This document shows positions 36,356 to 46,428 of a DNA stretch of 47,432 nucleotides, piece after piece. The notes under the pieces are model-generated. The model made no database searches. It was not told where the DNA came from and saw only the letters and a program-made list of their open reading frames with translations. The position numbers were made by a program, and so were the translations under genes. Numbering within the stretch: position 1 is the stretch's first letter; each line of letters opens with the position of its first letter. Origin of the DNA: Blastocatellia bacterium (GTDB lineage Bacteria; Acidobacteriota; Blastocatellia; UBA7656; JADIYM01); NCBI GenBank assembly GCA_021463145.1, contig JAJTWZ010000030.1, positions 1 through 47,432 of the forward strand, in the 5' to 3' direction.

Positions 36356-37444
36356 CTACTTCCCGGCGGCCGGTGCGCCGTCGAGCTTCGCCTGGATCTC
36401 CTTGCGATCCTCGTCGGTCGTGGCGAGTTTTAGCGCTTCGGCCCACGCGGCTTTCGCGCCGGCGGCGTCCTTCGATAGCTCGCGGCATTCGCCGAGGTAC
36501 CACCACGCGTCCATGTCCGCTGGAAACAAGCGCGTTGCGACCTCGAACATGACGGCGGCGCGTGCCGGATCGCTGCGCTTCGTCTTGATGAAGTTGCCGC
36601 ACACGAGCAGGTCGTAGGACCGCGGCGTTCGGCTCCGGTACTCGGCCACGAGCGCCGGCATGCCGGCGCGCAGTTGCTCGACGGAACGCGACGCAAACCG
36701 GTCCGCCTCTACTGCGGGCTTAATGCCCTTCTCGAGCGTCTCGGTGAGCATCGACAGGCTGCACACGTCCTCGAAGCCCGAGCCCTTCGCCGAATTCGTC
36801 GGCACGATCCAGGCGACGTCGAGTCTGCGGTCGGCAAGGAACGCTGCGAGCGACGTCTTCCGAGTGTTCACGACTTCGTGGTAGTCGAGCGGCTTGTTGA
36901 AGAGACATCCGCTGACGAGCGCCTTCGCGCCGGGCAGTTCGACGACCATGTATTCGTCGGCCGGAATCTCGTAGCGGTCCTTCTTCAGGACGTGCGCGCG
37001 CAGCGTGTAAGTGCCGTCGGCGAGCTCGAAGACCGACCCGATCTTCAGCACGCTCCTGTCGATTTGGGAAGGCGTGCCGGCCAGGCCGCGAATCTGATCG
37101 AGATTCCATGCGGTGGTAACGATCGTGATGCCGGCCGCGGCGAGCGGATCGAGCGCGCCGATGGAATGGTTGTGATGGTGCGTGTGGAACGCGAAGCGGA
37201 CGGGCTTGTCTGGAAATTTCTCGCGCAGGAGCGCGAGCAGTGCGCGGGCCGTGGCATCGTCGTGCGGCACTTCGACGATGGCGAGAAACGTCTCGAACTC
37301 GGCGATGACGGATTTGAGGTTGAGGTCGTCGTACCAGACGACGTGCACGCCGGGCCACTGTATGGCGAGCCGTGGCGGCGTCGACGCACGGGCGGACGGA
37401 CAGACGAACGCGAGAACGAGCAGGCAGAGCGCGAGTCGTGACAT
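36356..37444 (-). CDS. Secreted metallo-beta-lactamase-like protein with C-terminal TPR
   Basis: Exported protein of 362 residues. A signal peptide ([19 protein letters not shown]) is followed by a metallo-beta-lactamase-like fold: [10 protein letters not shown], the metal site [10 protein letters not shown] that parallels HxHxDH, and a later [10 protein letters not shown] segment with the Cys seen in class B enzymes. A helix pair at 285-340 ([38 protein letters not shown]) looks like TPR repeats. The usual Asp of HxHxDH is Asn here, so zinc binding may be altered. The ATG at 37444 has AAGGAG seven bases upstream. It is 119 bases downstream of katG on the same strand; substrate and function are unknown. 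Confidence 0.72.
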   Translation of the reverse strand: MSRLALCLLVLAFVCPSARASTPPRLAIQWPGVHVVWYDDLNLKSVIAEFETFLAIVEVPHDDATARALLALLREKFPDKPVRFAFHTHHHNHSIGALDPLAAAGITIVTTAWNLDQIRGLAGTPSQIDRSVLKIGSVFELADGTYTLRAHVLKKDRYEIPADEYMVVELPGAKALVSGCLFNKPLDYHEVVNTRKTSLAAFLADRRLDVAWIVPTNSAKGSGFEDVCSLSMLTETLEKGIKPAVEADRFASRSVEQLRAGMPALVAEYRSRTPRSYDLLVCGNFIKTKRSDPARAAVMFEVATRLFPADMDAWWYLGECRELSKDAAGAKAAWAEALKLATTDEDRKEIQAKLDGAPAAGK

Positions 37445-37706
37445 GGGGATCTCCTTGTGTGTCGTACCGTCGGCTCTGTCGGTTCGGAGGGCGTTGGCGT
37501 ATGACAGGAGACGAGAATGCAACTCGGATGCGACGCACTGGACGGATCGAACGGATCGGAGCGACGGCCAGGATCCGGCCGATACGCTCGATCCGCGTTG
37601 CTCCCCGGCCTCCTCGACGCGGTGCACACCAGTGCTGCTGTAAAACTCTGTAACGGATTTCCTACGGGGTGCGGGAATCGCTTGCTTGCGGGTTCATAAT
37701 TCTCGC

Positions 37707-38435
37707 GTGGCGACGCTGCCGACACGCGCGATCGGGGTAGTGCTCGGCGTCCTCGCGCTCGGTACGCTGACGCTCTCGACGCTGCACGCACAGGTCGCGA
37801 CACCGTCTCCGGCGCCCGTGACTCCCGAAGTGCGCCAGGCGCCACCCGCCGAGTCCGGCCGCAAGACGAGCACGCCTTATGAAGGCGATCTATCGGTCTT
37901 CGAAGATGCGGATCGGGCACGGAACCTCCAGATCGATCGCGTCATGGACCTGCTCGGGATAGGTCCAGGATCGACGGTCGCCGACATCGGCGCGGGTTCG
38001 GGATGGTTCTCGGTGCTGGCAGCAAAGCGAGTCGGGCCGGAGGGCAGGGTATGGGCCGTCGACATCAGCAAGGCCGCCGTCGATCACATCGCCAAACGGG
38101 CGGTTGACGAAGGCCTTCCGCAGATCGTTTCCGTGCTCGGCAAGACTGCCGACCCGCAGCTTCCGCCCGCAGGCATCGACGCCGCGCTGATCCTCAAGAC
38201 ATACCACGAGTTCGAGAAGCCGGTAACGATGATGCACAACCTGCGCATTGCGCTGCGCGGCAAGGGACTGGTCGGCATCATCGACAAGACGGGGACGGGA
38301 ACGAACCACGGAGTGCCGGTCGAAACCGTCATCGACGAGTGCCGGCGCGCGGGATTCGAGCTTGCCGGGACATACGACTTCGTCGCGAGCGACGGCGTGG
38401 ACTACTTGCTCGTTTTCCGGCCGGTGGCGAGATAG
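37707..38435 (+). CDS. Class I SAM-dependent methyltransferase with N-terminal export signal
   Basis: Methyltransferase of about 242 residues. The SAM-binding loop is VADIGAGSGWFSVLAAKRVG, followed by RVWAVDISKAAVDHI and an acidic ALILKTYHEFEKP region. The N-terminus (ATLPTRAIGVVLGVLALGTL, then TLSTLHAQ) looks like a signal peptide or anchor, which is odd because SAM is cytoplasmic. The substrate is unknown. The start is uncertain: GTG at 37707 precedes the hydrophobic stretch, while TTG at 37686 adds seven residues. A CATAAT hexamer at 37695-37700 could be a -10 element that would make the GTG leaderless. It converges with the lysine operon end at 38513. Confidence 0.68.
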   Translation: MATLPTRAIGVVLGVLALGTLTLSTLHAQVATPSPAPVTPEVRQAPPAESGRKTSTPYEGDLSVFEDADRARNLQIDRVMDLLGIGPGSTVADIGAGSGWFSVLAAKRVGPEGRVWAVDISKAAVDHIAKRAVDEGLPQIVSVLGKTADPQLPPAGIDAALILKTYHEFEKPVTMMHNLRIALRGKGLVGIIDKTGTGTNHGVPVETVIDECRRAGFELAGTYDFVASDGVDYLLVFRPVAR

Positions 38436-38512
38436 CGGCGGACGGACCGGCAACGGCGTTACTTTCGCGCTACCGGTGGATCGATGCCGGGGAAATCTGA
38501 ATCACTCGCAAT

Positions 38513-39025
38513 TCACGTTTGTCCGCCGCCGCCCGGCTCGCCCGGGAAATGGCCGGTTGACCGGACGTACGCGACGATGCCTCCCGCGTCGAGGATCTCG
38601 CGCACGAACGCAGGCGGCGCCGGAAGCTCGTGAGATCCCGACTGCGATGTCAGGCGGCCCGTTCCGGCATCGAGCGTGACCTGCTCGCCGTCGGCCAGCG
38701 ATTCGGCGAGTGTCGCGGACACGAACACCGGGATCCCGAGGTTTACGGCGTTTCTGTAGAAAATTCGCGCGAAGCTCCTGGCAATCACGGCTCCAATGCC
38801 GCGACGCCGCAGCGCCTCGGGAGCATACTCGCGCGATGAGCCACAGCCGAAGTTCTCGCCGGCGACGATGACGTCGCCGGGTTGGGCATCGCTTGCGAAG
38901 TCCGGACGGGCTTCGATGAATGCGAACTGGGCCACGTCCTCGCCAGGGCGCATGTACGGCGCGTAGCGTCCCGGTACGATTTGATCGGTGTCGACGTCGT
39001 CTCCGAACAGCCAGACTCGAGCCAT
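38513..39025 (-). CDS. lysU: Homoaconitase small subunit, LysU/LeuD family
   Basis: Small subunit of the iron-sulfur dehydratase that isomerises homocitrate to homoisocitrate. The 170-residue product begins [20 protein letters not shown] and has the swivel-domain motifs [16 protein letters not shown] and [17 protein letters not shown]. The specificity loop after GRY reads APYM, which resembles LysU-type proteins more than the RTT-type loop of leucine-pathway LeuD. The C-terminus GHFPGEP also fits LysU. Its ATG shares a base with the lysT stop (TGATG). It is the last gene of the lysine operon; a leucine-pathway LeuD remains the main alternative. Confidence 0.85.
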   Translation of the reverse strand: MARVWLFGDDVDTDQIVPGRYAPYMRPGEDVAQFAFIEARPDFASDAQPGDVIVAGENFGCGSSREYAPEALRRRGIGAVIARSFARIFYRNAVNLGIPVFVSATLAESLADGEQVTLDAGTGRLTSQSGSHELPAPPAFVREILDAGGIVAYVRSTGHFPGEPGGGGQT

Positions 39026-40260
39026 CAGATGACCTCCGCGGGATGCGTGATCGATCCCGTAATCGCAGTCGCCGCCGCCACGTGCGGCGAAGCAAGGTAG
39101 ATCTGAGCCGACGGAGATCCCATGCGGCCCTTGAAGTTCCTGTTGCCGGTCGACAAGCAGACCTCTTCGTCCCCGAGCGTCCCTTGATGACGGCCCATGC
39201 ACGGCCCGCATCCTGGAGCCGTCACCGTGGCGCCCGCGGCCACGAGGCGGGCAAGCGTTCCATCCGAGGCAGCGCGCTCGAACACGAGGCTCGACGATGG
39301 GCTCACCATCAGCCTGACGCCAGGCGCAATCCTCCTTCCGTTCAGCAGGTCGGCGACGATGCGCAGGTCGGCGTACCGGCCATTCGTGCACGTGCCGACG
39401 AAAACGACGTCCACTGGTTTGCCGGCCACTTCACCGAGATCGACGACGTTGTCGACTGCGTGCGGAAGCGCGACCTGGGGCTCGAGCGACGAGAGATCGA
39501 TGCGATGTTCTCGCGATACCGGCGCCGAAGGATCGAAGGCGAGCCACGATGGCGGCGCGAGGCCGTCGAGAGCGGCTCCTGTGGGAGGCACTATTCCCGC
39601 CTTGGCGCCGATCTCGACCGCCATGCTCGCGAGCGTCTGCCGGCCCGGCAGGTCAAGCCAGTCGAGCCCGTGATACTCGACCGCGCAGTAAGTTGCGCCC
39701 GCAATCGTGAGCTCGCGGCCGACTCGAAGTGCAAGATCTTTCGCGTCCACACCGGCGCGGAACCGGCCCTCGAAAACGAGGCGGATCGTTTCGGGGACCT
39801 TTAGCCAGGTCTTTCCCGTCCCAAGCGCAAGAGCGATGTCGGTCGACCCCATTCCCGAGCCGAACGCGCCGACCGCACCGTAGCTCGTCGAGTGCGAGTC
39901 TGAGCCGAGTATGAGCATTCCGGGCCGGGCGAGGTGCTCCTCGACGAGCACCTGATGGCAGATGCCGCGGCCGACGTCGAACAGGCGGATGCCCTGCTCG
40001 CGCGCGAAGCGCCTCACTTCGTTCTGCGCGTTTGCGGTTCCGACGGTCGATGCGGGGGCGACATGGTCGATGACGACCGCAACCCGCGACGGATCGAAGA
40101 CGCGGGCGATGCCAAGGTCTTCTTTCATGATCCGGACGATGGAAGGCGTCAGTGAATCGTGAGTCATAACCAGGTCAGGAGAAACGACGACAAGGTCGCC
40201 GGCCTCGACGCGGCGTCCCGCGGCGTTCGACAGAATCTGCTCAGCGATGGTTTGTGGCAC
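39025..40260 (-). CDS. lysT: Homoaconitase large subunit, LysT/LeuC family
   Basis: Large subunit of the aconitase-type dehydratase of the alpha-aminoadipate route. The 411-residue product has the three iron-sulfur cysteines: one in VFVGTCTNGRYADL and two in GCGPCMGRHQG. Substrate-loop sequences GSDSHSTSYGAVGAFGSGMG and STGNRNFKGRMG are present. GTG at 40260 is chosen because AGGAG lies eight bases upstream; an ATG at 40284 is possible but overlaps the preceding gene further. It follows the homocitrate synthase gene, which ties it to lysine more than to leucine synthesis. Confidence 0.87.
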   Translation of the reverse strand: MPQTIAEQILSNAAGRRVEAGDLVVVSPDLVMTHDSLTPSIVRIMKEDLGIARVFDPSRVAVVIDHVAPASTVGTANAQNEVRRFAREQGIRLFDVGRGICHQVLVEEHLARPGMLILGSDSHSTSYGAVGAFGSGMGSTDIALALGTGKTWLKVPETIRLVFEGRFRAGVDAKDLALRVGRELTIAGATYCAVEYHGLDWLDLPGRQTLASMAVEIGAKAGIVPPTGAALDGLAPPSWLAFDPSAPVSREHRIDLSSLEPQVALPHAVDNVVDLGEVAGKPVDVVFVGTCTNGRYADLRIVADLLNGRRIAPGVRLMVSPSSSLVFERAASDGTLARLVAAGATVTAPGCGPCMGRHQGTLGDEEVCLSTGNRNFKGRMGSPSAQIYLASPHVAAATAITGSITHPAEVI

Positions 40261-41398
40261 GGAAGCTCTCCTCTTCTGCTGCAAGGTCGGCCAATAGACT
40301 GTCTACGTCATCCATCGTGACCGTTCCCGCGTCGGCCCGATCCTTGATCAGTCGAGTTGCGGCGCGCAGGCGGGCCTCGTCGAGATCGAAGCCGAGCTGA
40401 CGGGCGCGCTCTCGTATTGCGTTCCATCCGGTCAGCCGGTGTGCAACGTGGATCTGGCGGGACAGTCCGAAGACTTCGGGCCGAAGCACTTCGTACGTCG
40501 ATGGATCGTTGATGACGGCCTTCGTGTGGATGCCCGCCTTGTGCGAGAACGCCGACGAGCCGGTGATGCAGTTGTTGAAGGGAATCTCCAGCCCGAGCAC
40601 GCGCGCGACGTACGCATCGAGGTCCACCAGCGCCGTGAGGTCGTAGCGCTCGACGAGCGAGCTGTCGATGACGAAGAGCCGCGCGACCAGACCGCCGAGC
40701 GGCGTAATGCCATTGCGTTCGCCGATACCGAGTACGGTCGTGTCGATGTGCGTGGCTCCGGCCTCGAGCGCAGCGTAGGCGTTCGCCACCGCGCACCCCG
40801 TGTCGTTGTGACCGTGGAACTCGATGTCTGCGCCAATCCTTGACCGGAGTTCGGACACGAGAGAGAAGACCTGTGAGGGCGTTCCAATTCCGACGGTATC
40901 CGCGATACCGACACGGTCGACACCGGCTCGGTCCACGGCTTCGTAGATTGCGAACAGTTCGGCGGGCTCGGTGCGAAGCGCGTCCTCGCAGCTGAACCGC
41001 ACCTCGAGCCCCTGCGATGCGAGGTAGGCGATGACTTCGAGCGCGAGATCTACGATCGCGCCGACGGACTTTCCGTGGCTGTTTGCGCGAAGTTGCGGAG
41101 ACGTGCCAATCACGATATTCGCGCAGTCGACGCCGGTGTCGACGACCCTGGCCGCGTCTTCCATGTGGCATCGTGTATGCGTGACCACCTTGGCGCGAAG
41201 GCCGAGCCGCGCGATTTCGACACAGTCGGCGAGGCTGGCCGTGGATGCGAGCGGCGACGTCAGTTCGACGTACTCCACTCCGAACCGGTCGAGAAGCCGG
41301 GCGATGCCGATCTTCTCGTCACGTGAAAAGGACGCGGTTGCGAACTGCTCTCCTTCGCGAAGTGTCGAGTCGACTATTGAGTAGCGTCCGATTGTCAT
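40241..41398 (-). CDS. lys20: Homocitrate synthase
   Basis: Condenses 2-oxoglutarate with acetyl-CoA to homocitrate, the first step of lysine synthesis by the alpha-aminoadipate route. The 385-residue TIM-barrel product starts YSIVDSTLREGEQFATASFS, the R-E pair being catalytic. It has VEYVELTSPLAS, RFSCEDALRTEP, FHGHNDTGCAVANAYAALEA with metal-binding His residues, GIGERNGITPLGG, and FNNCITGSSAFSHKAGIHTK. This set closely follows Thermus Lys20, and not isopropylmalate or citramalate synthase. The ATG at 41398 overlaps the lysK stop by ATGA, and GAGGA lies about eight bases upstream. Feedback inhibition by lysine is usual in the family but cannot be shown here. Confidence 0.93.
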   Translation of the reverse strand: MTIGRYSIVDSTLREGEQFATASFSRDEKIGIARLLDRFGVEYVELTSPLASTASLADCVEIARLGLRAKVVTHTRCHMEDAARVVDTGVDCANIVIGTSPQLRANSHGKSVGAIVDLALEVIAYLASQGLEVRFSCEDALRTEPAELFAIYEAVDRAGVDRVGIADTVGIGTPSQVFSLVSELRSRIGADIEFHGHNDTGCAVANAYAALEAGATHIDTTVLGIGERNGITPLGGLVARLFVIDSSLVERYDLTALVDLDAYVARVLGLEIPFNNCITGSSAFSHKAGIHTKAVINDPSTYEVLRPEVFGLSRQIHVAHRLTGWNAIRERARQLGFDLDEARLRAATRLIKDRADAGTVTMDDVDSLLADLAAEEESFRATNHR

Positions 41399-42480
41399 AG
41401 CGATGTCCTCTCGTCGGCTGCGTGCGCCGGAAGTGCCGCGAGCACGTCGCGCAATACGTCGACGGCCGACAGGTACTCGGCGATCGAGATGTGTTCCTCT
41501 GGCGTGTGATCGAGGCGGCTGTCGCCGGGCCCGTAGGCGACGATCGGGCAGCGCCAGCGCGGCCCGACGACGTTCATGTCGGAGGTGCCGGTTTTGGTCT
41601 TGAATCGTGGATTGCCGCCCGCCCGCCTGATGGCTCCGAGAAAGGGCCGGGCCAGTGGAGTCGTGCGATCTGAAGAAATTGCCCTCTCGGCAGCCCGGAA
41701 TCGCACAGAGCCCGCGTGCGCAAGCTCGCTCACGGCATTCTCGAGCGACTCGATGTCGAAGCCGGGAGGAAGCCGGAATCCGACGGTCGCGAGGGCGAGG
41801 TCGGTCCGGCCGTCCGACGACGTCCGGACGTCGCGAAGCGAGCACTGCAGTTGGTCGAAGACGCGGCCGCGTCCGGCGTTGAACGCGTCCGCGTGGGCGC
41901 GCACGCCGTTCCACCATTCGACCGCGTGCTCGGCGACCGACGCATCGGGACCGGCCGAATGGCTCGAGGCGCGCTCGACCCGATAGTCGGCGAGCAGCCG
42001 GCCCTTGTATCCGAGCGTAATCGAATCCCATCCGCTGGGCTCGCCGATGATGCAGGCGTCCGGACGCATGTACTCGGCGAAGTGCCGTGCGCCGCGGGAC
42101 GACGCCGACTCCTCCTCGACGGCGCCGACGACCGTGACCCGCACGCCGGGGGGTAATTCAGCAGTTGCGGTTGCCGCCACGAACGCCGCGAGTGGGCCCT
42201 TCGCGTCCACGGCGCCTCGGCCGTGCAGCAGGTCGCCTTCGCGCCGTACCGGTATCCAGCCGGGAACGGTATCCATGTGTCCCAGGAGCACGACGTCGTA
42301 GCGCGCCTTGCCGTCGCCCTGGCGGCTGCCGACGGCATTGCCGGCGGCGTCGACCGTAGCCGTGAGGCCGGCGCGCGCCATCCGGCCGGAAAGGAAGCGG
42401 GCAAGAGCCGCCTCGCGGCCCGAGAAACTCTCTATCTCGAGCATATCAACCAGTAGGTCGACCGATTCGCCGGGCGTCAC
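41395..42480 (-). CDS. lysK: [LysW]-lysine hydrolase, M20 family
   Basis: Releases lysine (or ornithine) from the carrier protein LysW at the end of the pathway. The 361-residue M20 metallopeptidase has [12 protein letters not shown] (metal His and Asp), [14 protein letters not shown], the catalytic GAVEEESAS and the metal-binding [16 protein letters not shown]; the closing HTPEEHISI has a further ligand His. GTG at 42480 is chosen for GGGAGGTG upstream and sits in a GTGA overlap with the lysJ stop. Its stop overlaps the homocitrate synthase start. The tight position inside the lys operon separates it from ArgE or DapE relatives. Confidence 0.9.
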   Translation of the reverse strand: MTPGESVDLLVDMLEIESFSGREAALARFLSGRMARAGLTATVDAAGNAVGSRQGDGKARYDVVLLGHMDTVPGWIPVRREGDLLHGRGAVDAKGPLAAFVAATATAELPPGVRVTVVGAVEEESASSRGARHFAEYMRPDACIIGEPSGWDSITLGYKGRLLADYRVERASSHSAGPDASVAEHAVEWWNGVRAHADAFNAGRGRVFDQLQCSLRDVRTSSDGRTDLALATVGFRLPPGFDIESLENAVSELAHAGSVRFRAAERAISSDRTTPLARPFLGAIRRAGGNPRFKTKTGTSDMNVVGPRWRCPIVAYGPGDSRLDHTPEEHISIAEYLSAVDVLRDVLAALPAHAADERTSL

Positions 42481-43703
42481 GATGCACCTCCCACACCTGT
42501 ATCGAGTAGCGATGCCGCTTCGCAAATGACGGCCTCGACCAGGTCGAGGGCCCTGTCGAGTTCGTCATCCGAGATGACGAGCGGAGGCAGCAGTCTCAAG
42601 ACCGTGTTTCCCGCCGGGAGTGCGAGGACGCCGCGCGCGAGCAGCGCGGCAAGCAACGGTGTCGCGCGAACTCGCAGCTCGATGCCGATCATTGCGCCGG
42701 AGACGCGCACCTCGCGCACAACACGAGCAGGCAGGCCTTCCAGCCGCATTCGCGCGCGTTCGCCGATCTCAGCCGCTCGCGAGACCAGTCCGTCGCGTTC
42801 GCACGCTTCGATGGCGGCGAGCGCGGCGGCGCAGGCGAGGGGATTGCCGCCGAAGGTCGATCCATGCGATCCAGTGGGTATTCGGCCGACGCGAGGGCCG
42901 ATTCCGACGGCGCCCATTGGAACTCCTCCTGCGATCGCCTTTCCCATGCAAACGAGGTCCGGCGTCAGGGCGTGGTGTTCGAACGCGAACCATCGTCCGG
43001 TCCGTCCGAATCCGGTCTGGACCTCGTCGACGATCAGCAGCGCGCCGCGCGAGGCGCATAGCTCGGCGACCGCCTTGAAATAGGGCGTAGGCTGCGTTCT
43101 CACGCCGCCCTCTCCCTGGACGATTTCCACGATCACCGCCGCCGTACGGCCGTCGACCGCGGCCGAAACGGCGTCGACGTCGCCGAACGCAACGTGCCGG
43201 AATCCCGGAACGAGCGGTTCGAAGGGCTCGCGGTAGGCCGGGTTCCAGGTCGCCGAGAGCGCGCCAAGCGTGCGCCCGTGAAACCCCCTTCTCATCGCGA
43301 CGATCTCTGTTCGCCCCGTGGAAAGCCGTGCGAACTTTATCGCGGCCTCGACCGCCTCGGCACCCGAGTTGCAGAGAAAGAAGCGGTCCACGCCATCCGG
43401 CATCAATCGGGCCAGACGTTCGAGCAGTGCGGCGCGACGGTCGTTGAAGTACGTCTCGGGGCACGTGATCAACAGCCGCGCCTGCGACGAGATCGCTTCC
43501 ACCAGGTCCGGATGGGCGTGGCCGAGGGTTGCGACTCCGTGACCGGACGAGCAGTCGATGTACTGCCGGCCGCCGGCGTCCCAGACGCGCGCGCCGCTGC
43601 CCTTGACGATGGCGACGCCGCGCTTGGCGTATGCGCCACACGCGTGGCGCTCTTCGATTGCCGTGGACGAAGCGGCGAGACGCGTCCCTGTTGTCGTGTT
43701 CAT
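42477..43703 (-). CDS. lysJ: [LysW]-aminoadipate semialdehyde transaminase
   Basis: PLP-dependent class III aminotransferase that converts LysW-bound aminoadipate semialdehyde into LysW-bound lysine. The 408-residue product has SGHGVATLGHAHPDLV, CNSGAEAVEAAIKFARLSTGR, GFHGRTLGALSAT, LIVDEVQTGFGRTG and the Schiff-base lysine in VCMGKAIAGGVPMG. GSHGSTFGGNPLACAAALA follows. Length and motifs are normal for ArgD/LysJ proteins; the neighbours decide for LysJ. The next gene upstream in the operon, lysZ, ends only three bases before its ATG. Confidence 0.91.
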   Translation of the reverse strand: MNTTTGTRLAASSTAIEERHACGAYAKRGVAIVKGSGARVWDAGGRQYIDCSSGHGVATLGHAHPDLVEAISSQARLLITCPETYFNDRRAALLERLARLMPDGVDRFFLCNSGAEAVEAAIKFARLSTGRTEIVAMRRGFHGRTLGALSATWNPAYREPFEPLVPGFRHVAFGDVDAVSAAVDGRTAAVIVEIVQGEGGVRTQPTPYFKAVAELCASRGALLIVDEVQTGFGRTGRWFAFEHHALTPDLVCMGKAIAGGVPMGAVGIGPRVGRIPTGSHGSTFGGNPLACAAALAAIEACERDGLVSRAAEIGERARMRLEGLPARVVREVRVSGAMIGIELRVRATPLLAALLARGVLALPAGNTVLRLLPPLVISDDELDRALDLVEAVICEAASLLDTGVGGAS

Positions 43704-43706
43704 GTC

Positions 43707-44510
43707 TTAGGAAATGACTGTGCCTTCGCCTTCGAGGGCGCGGCTGATGGGATTTGGACCGATTGCGGAACCGAGCACGACGCGGGGCACGCCGCCTTCG
43801 AGAGCCTCACGCGCGGCGAGCAGCTTCGTGCGCATGCGCCCGCGAGCGAACTTCCCCGCCGCATCGAGTTCGTCGCGCGACACCCGTCGAACGACGGACG
43901 ACGGGTCCGGAAAGCGCTCGAGAAGCCCTGCGACGTTCGAAAGGATCACCAGTTCCGAGGCGGATAGCGCCGAGGCGGTTGCGGCCGCCGCGCGGTCGCC
44001 GTCGACGTTGATGGCAGAGCCGCAATAGCTGAGCGCGGGAGGAGTCAGCACGGGAAGAATGTTCGAGCGCGCCAGTTCGGCGAGCAGCGACGTGTTCACT
44101 CGTTCGACGCGTCCGGTGTAGTCGTCGCGGATGACGGTGGTTCGGCCGCCGTCAACCGATCGGATCGATGTCTTGCGCGGACCTTGCCAGACCGGACCGT
44201 CGAGTCCCGACAGTCCGATGGCTGGCACTCCGCGCTTGTGAAGCCGTTCGACAACGCCCTTGTTGACGAGGCCGCAGTAGACCATTTCGAAGATCTCGAG
44301 CGTCCGGCGATCGGTCCTCCGGCTCGTGTATCCCGATGGAGACGTGATGAACCGCGGAGCGTGGCCGAGCTGTTCTGCCAGGCGATTCGTTTCGTGTGAG
44401 CCGCCGTGCACGAGCACAACCGGCCTGCCGTTGCCGGCGATCGCGGCCAGGTCGTCGCAGACTGCGTCCAGATCGATTCCTTCCGCACCACCCACTTTGA
44501 CTACGAGCAC
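43707..44510 (-). CDS. lysZ: [LysW]-aminoadipate kinase
   Basis: Phosphorylates the side-chain carboxylate of LysW-bound aminoadipate. The 267-residue amino-acid-kinase-fold product begins MLVVKVGGAEGIDLDAV and carries LVHGGSHETNRLAEQLG, ITSPSGYTSRRTDRRTLEIF, NTSLLAELARSNILPVL and SAINVDGDRAAAATASAL, with LILSNVAG-like VILSNVAGLLER. The YTSRRTD...EMVYCGLVNKGVV stretch is typical of LysZ and differs from ArgB. It lies between lysY (17 bases upstream) and lysJ. Confidence 0.91.
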   Translation of the reverse strand: MLVVKVGGAEGIDLDAVCDDLAAIAGNGRPVVLVHGGSHETNRLAEQLGHAPRFITSPSGYTSRRTDRRTLEIFEMVYCGLVNKGVVERLHKRGVPAIGLSGLDGPVWQGPRKTSIRSVDGGRTTVIRDDYTGRVERVNTSLLAELARSNILPVLTPPALSYCGSAINVDGDRAAAATASALSASELVILSNVAGLLERFPDPSSVVRRVSRDELDAAGKFARGRMRTKLLAAREALEGGVPRVVLGSAIGPNPISRALEGEGTVIS

Positions 44511-44527
44511 GATAGACCTCCCTCGAA

Positions 44528-45553
44528 CTACGCGGGGTGGAGTCCCGGAAACGAAAGGCCGGCGGTTTCATCCACGCCGGTCATCAGGTTCATGACCTGG
44601 ACGGCAGTTCCAGCTGCGCCCTTCATCAGGTTGTCGAGCGCGCTGATCACGACGAGGCGGTTGGACCTGGGGTCACGCTCGAACCCCACGTCGCAGAAGT
44701 TCGATCCGGCCAGCAGTTTTGGATCGGGCAGTCTGTGGATGCCGGAGCGCTCGCGAACTATCCGCACGAAGGGTTCGCCGGCGTACGCGCTCCTGAACAG
44801 TGCCCACGCTTCCCGTTCGTCGATGGCCTCGCGCAGGAAGACGTGCGCGGTGCACGCGACCCCGCGGACCATCTCTATCGCCGTGGCGGACAGATGAAGT
44901 TCGAATGGGCCCAGTTCCTGTGCGACTTCGGCGTGGTGCCGGTGACCCGCCGGAGCAAAGGATCTGACGGCGCCGCTTCTCTCGGGATGGTGCGACGACG
45001 ATGTCGCCGAGCTGCCGGCTTCGGACGATCCCACTTTCAGGTCGCAGATTGCGCGCTCGATGAGCCCGGCGCGGGCAAGCGGAAGGAGTGCGAGCATCAC
45101 GGCCGTGGCATTGCATCCGACGCCGCTTGCGTACCGGGCTTCGCGCAAGGCATCGCGGTGCAGTTCGGGAAGGCCGTAGACGAAGCGGTCGAGCCACTCC
45201 GGCGCGGGATGTTCGGATTCGTACCATTGGCGGAAGACGCCGGGGTTGCGCAGGCGAAAGTCGGCGGACAGGTCGACGAGCCTGTCGCACAGTGAAGCCG
45301 CCCGGTCGATGTCCGTCGCGCTGCGCCCGTGCGGAAGGGCAAGGAAGAGAACGTCGCAGGGCTCGAGGTCGTCGAATCGGACGAAACGAAGGCCGGTCGC
45401 GCCCTTCAAATTCGGATGTACCGAGTGGACGAACGAGCCCGCCCGGCGTTCGGAGGTCACCTGGGCGAGCTCGACCTCGGGGTGGAAGAGCAGCAGTCGT
45501 ATCAGCTCTCCGCCGGCGTATCCGCTGCCACCCGCGATGCTCACCTTCAGCAT
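44528..45553 (-). CDS. lysY: [LysW]-aminoadipate 6-phosphate reductase
   Basis: NADPH-dependent reductase that makes LysW-bound aminoadipate semialdehyde. The 341-residue product resembles Arg[19 protein letters not shown] for nucleotide binding, [31 protein letters not shown], and the catalytic Cys in [18 protein letters not shown]. The end [19 protein letters not shown] is also typical. The ATG at 45553 has GAGG six bases upstream and overlaps the lysX stop by seven bases. The spacer between lysY and lysZ is short. Confidence 0.91.
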   Translation of the reverse strand: MLKVSIAGGSGYAGGELIRLLLFHPEVELAQVTSERRAGSFVHSVHPNLKGATGLRFVRFDDLEPCDVLFLALPHGRSATDIDRAASLCDRLVDLSADFRLRNPGVFRQWYESEHPAPEWLDRFVYGLPELHRDALREARYASGVGCNATAVMLALLPLARAGLIERAICDLKVGSSEAGSSATSSSHHPERSGAVRSFAPAGHRHHAEVAQELGPFELHLSATAIEMVRGVACTAHVFLREAIDEREAWALFRSAYAGEPFVRIVRERSGIHRLPDPKLLAGSNFCDVGFERDPRSNRLVVISALDNLMKGAAGTAVQVMNLMTGVDETAGLSFPGLHPA

Positions 45554-46428
45554 GGGACGGCCTCCCAGGCTTCGGCGCATCGTCGTGATCCAGCGACGCC
45601 GGCGACGTAGTCGACGATGCGCCCGGGAATATCGACGCCCGTCGGCTCGATGCTGTTGCGGAACTCCATCGTATGGTTGACCTCGTTGACGAGCAGGCCG
45701 CGGTCCGGCGATTCGAGGAGGTCGATGGCCAGGATTCCGCCACCTACGGCGCGAGCCGCGGCGCGCGATACCTCGTCGATCTCGCCGGTGACCGTGCATC
45801 CCGCAGCGCGTGCGCCGCGCGCGGTGTTCGTGACCCAGTGTTCCGACGTGCGCGTTATCGCGCAGATCGTCTCGTCGCCGACGACGAAGCTTCGGATGTC
45901 GCGACCCGGCTTGCGAACGTGCTCCTGAACGTAGAAGGTCGAGTGCGATGTCGAGCCAAGAGTCGACTTGTGCTCGAGCACGGCTTCGGCCGCGTCACGA
46001 TCGTTGACCCGGGCGATGAGCCGTCCCCAGGAGCCCACGGTCGGCTTGAGAACGGCTGGGTAGCCGATCGTTTCGATCGCTTCGATCGCCGATTCGGGAG
46101 AGAACGCCGCGAGAGTGCGCGGGGTCGGAACTCCGGCGCTTGCGAGCGCAAGGGATGTCCGCAGCTTGTCGCCGCAGGTCTCGATTACGCGAGACTCGTT
46201 AATGCAGGGAATGCCGAATCGCTCGAGGACGTGGGTGGCGGCCAGACCCTGCGTGTGGCTGATCGAGCGGTCGAGGATCGCGTCGTAGGGGGGAAGCCGG
46301 TTCTCGTGGATGTCGAAGACGATGCGCCGAGCGTCGACGAGATCGCACGCTATGCCGCGCTGTGCGAACGCTTCGATCAGAAGGCGCTCTTCGATGCGGA
46401 TGCGGTGATAGAGAAGTGCGATTCGCAT
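45547..46428 (-). CDS. lysX: Alpha-aminoadipate-LysW ligase
   Basis: ATP-grasp (RimK-like) ligase that attaches aminoadipate (or glutamate) to the C-terminal glutamate of LysW. The 293-residue product begins [20 protein letters not shown] and has the ATP-grasp motifs [38 protein letters not shown] and the metal-binding [16 protein letters not shown]. Residue choice in this region decides between aminoadipate (LysX) and glutamate (ArgX) binding. By eye it is LysX-like, and the homocitrate genes downstream agree, but a dual role in arginine synthesis is known in some species. The ATG shares a base with the lysW stop (TGATG). Confidence 0.91.
   Translation of the reverse strand: MRIALLYHRIRIEERLLIEAFAQRGIACDLVDARRIVFDIHENRLPPYDAILDRSISHTQGLAATHVLERFGIPCINESRVIETCGDKLRTSLALASAGVPTPRTLAAFSPESAIEAIETIGYPAVLKPTVGSWGRLIARVNDRDAAEAVLEHKSTLGSTSHSTFYVQEHVRKPGRDIRSFVVGDETICAITRTSEHWVTNTARGARAAGCTVTGEIDEVSRAAARAVGGGILAIDLLESPDRGLLVNEVNHTMEFRNSIEPTGVDIPGRIVDYVAGVAGSRRCAEAWEAVPC

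Noticed and set aside
38513-40260. leuCD of leucine biosynthesis
   Set aside because: Considered because the family is the same. The YAPYM loop of the small subunit and the position directly after homocitrate synthase inside the LysW operon favour homoaconitase. Not fully excluded.
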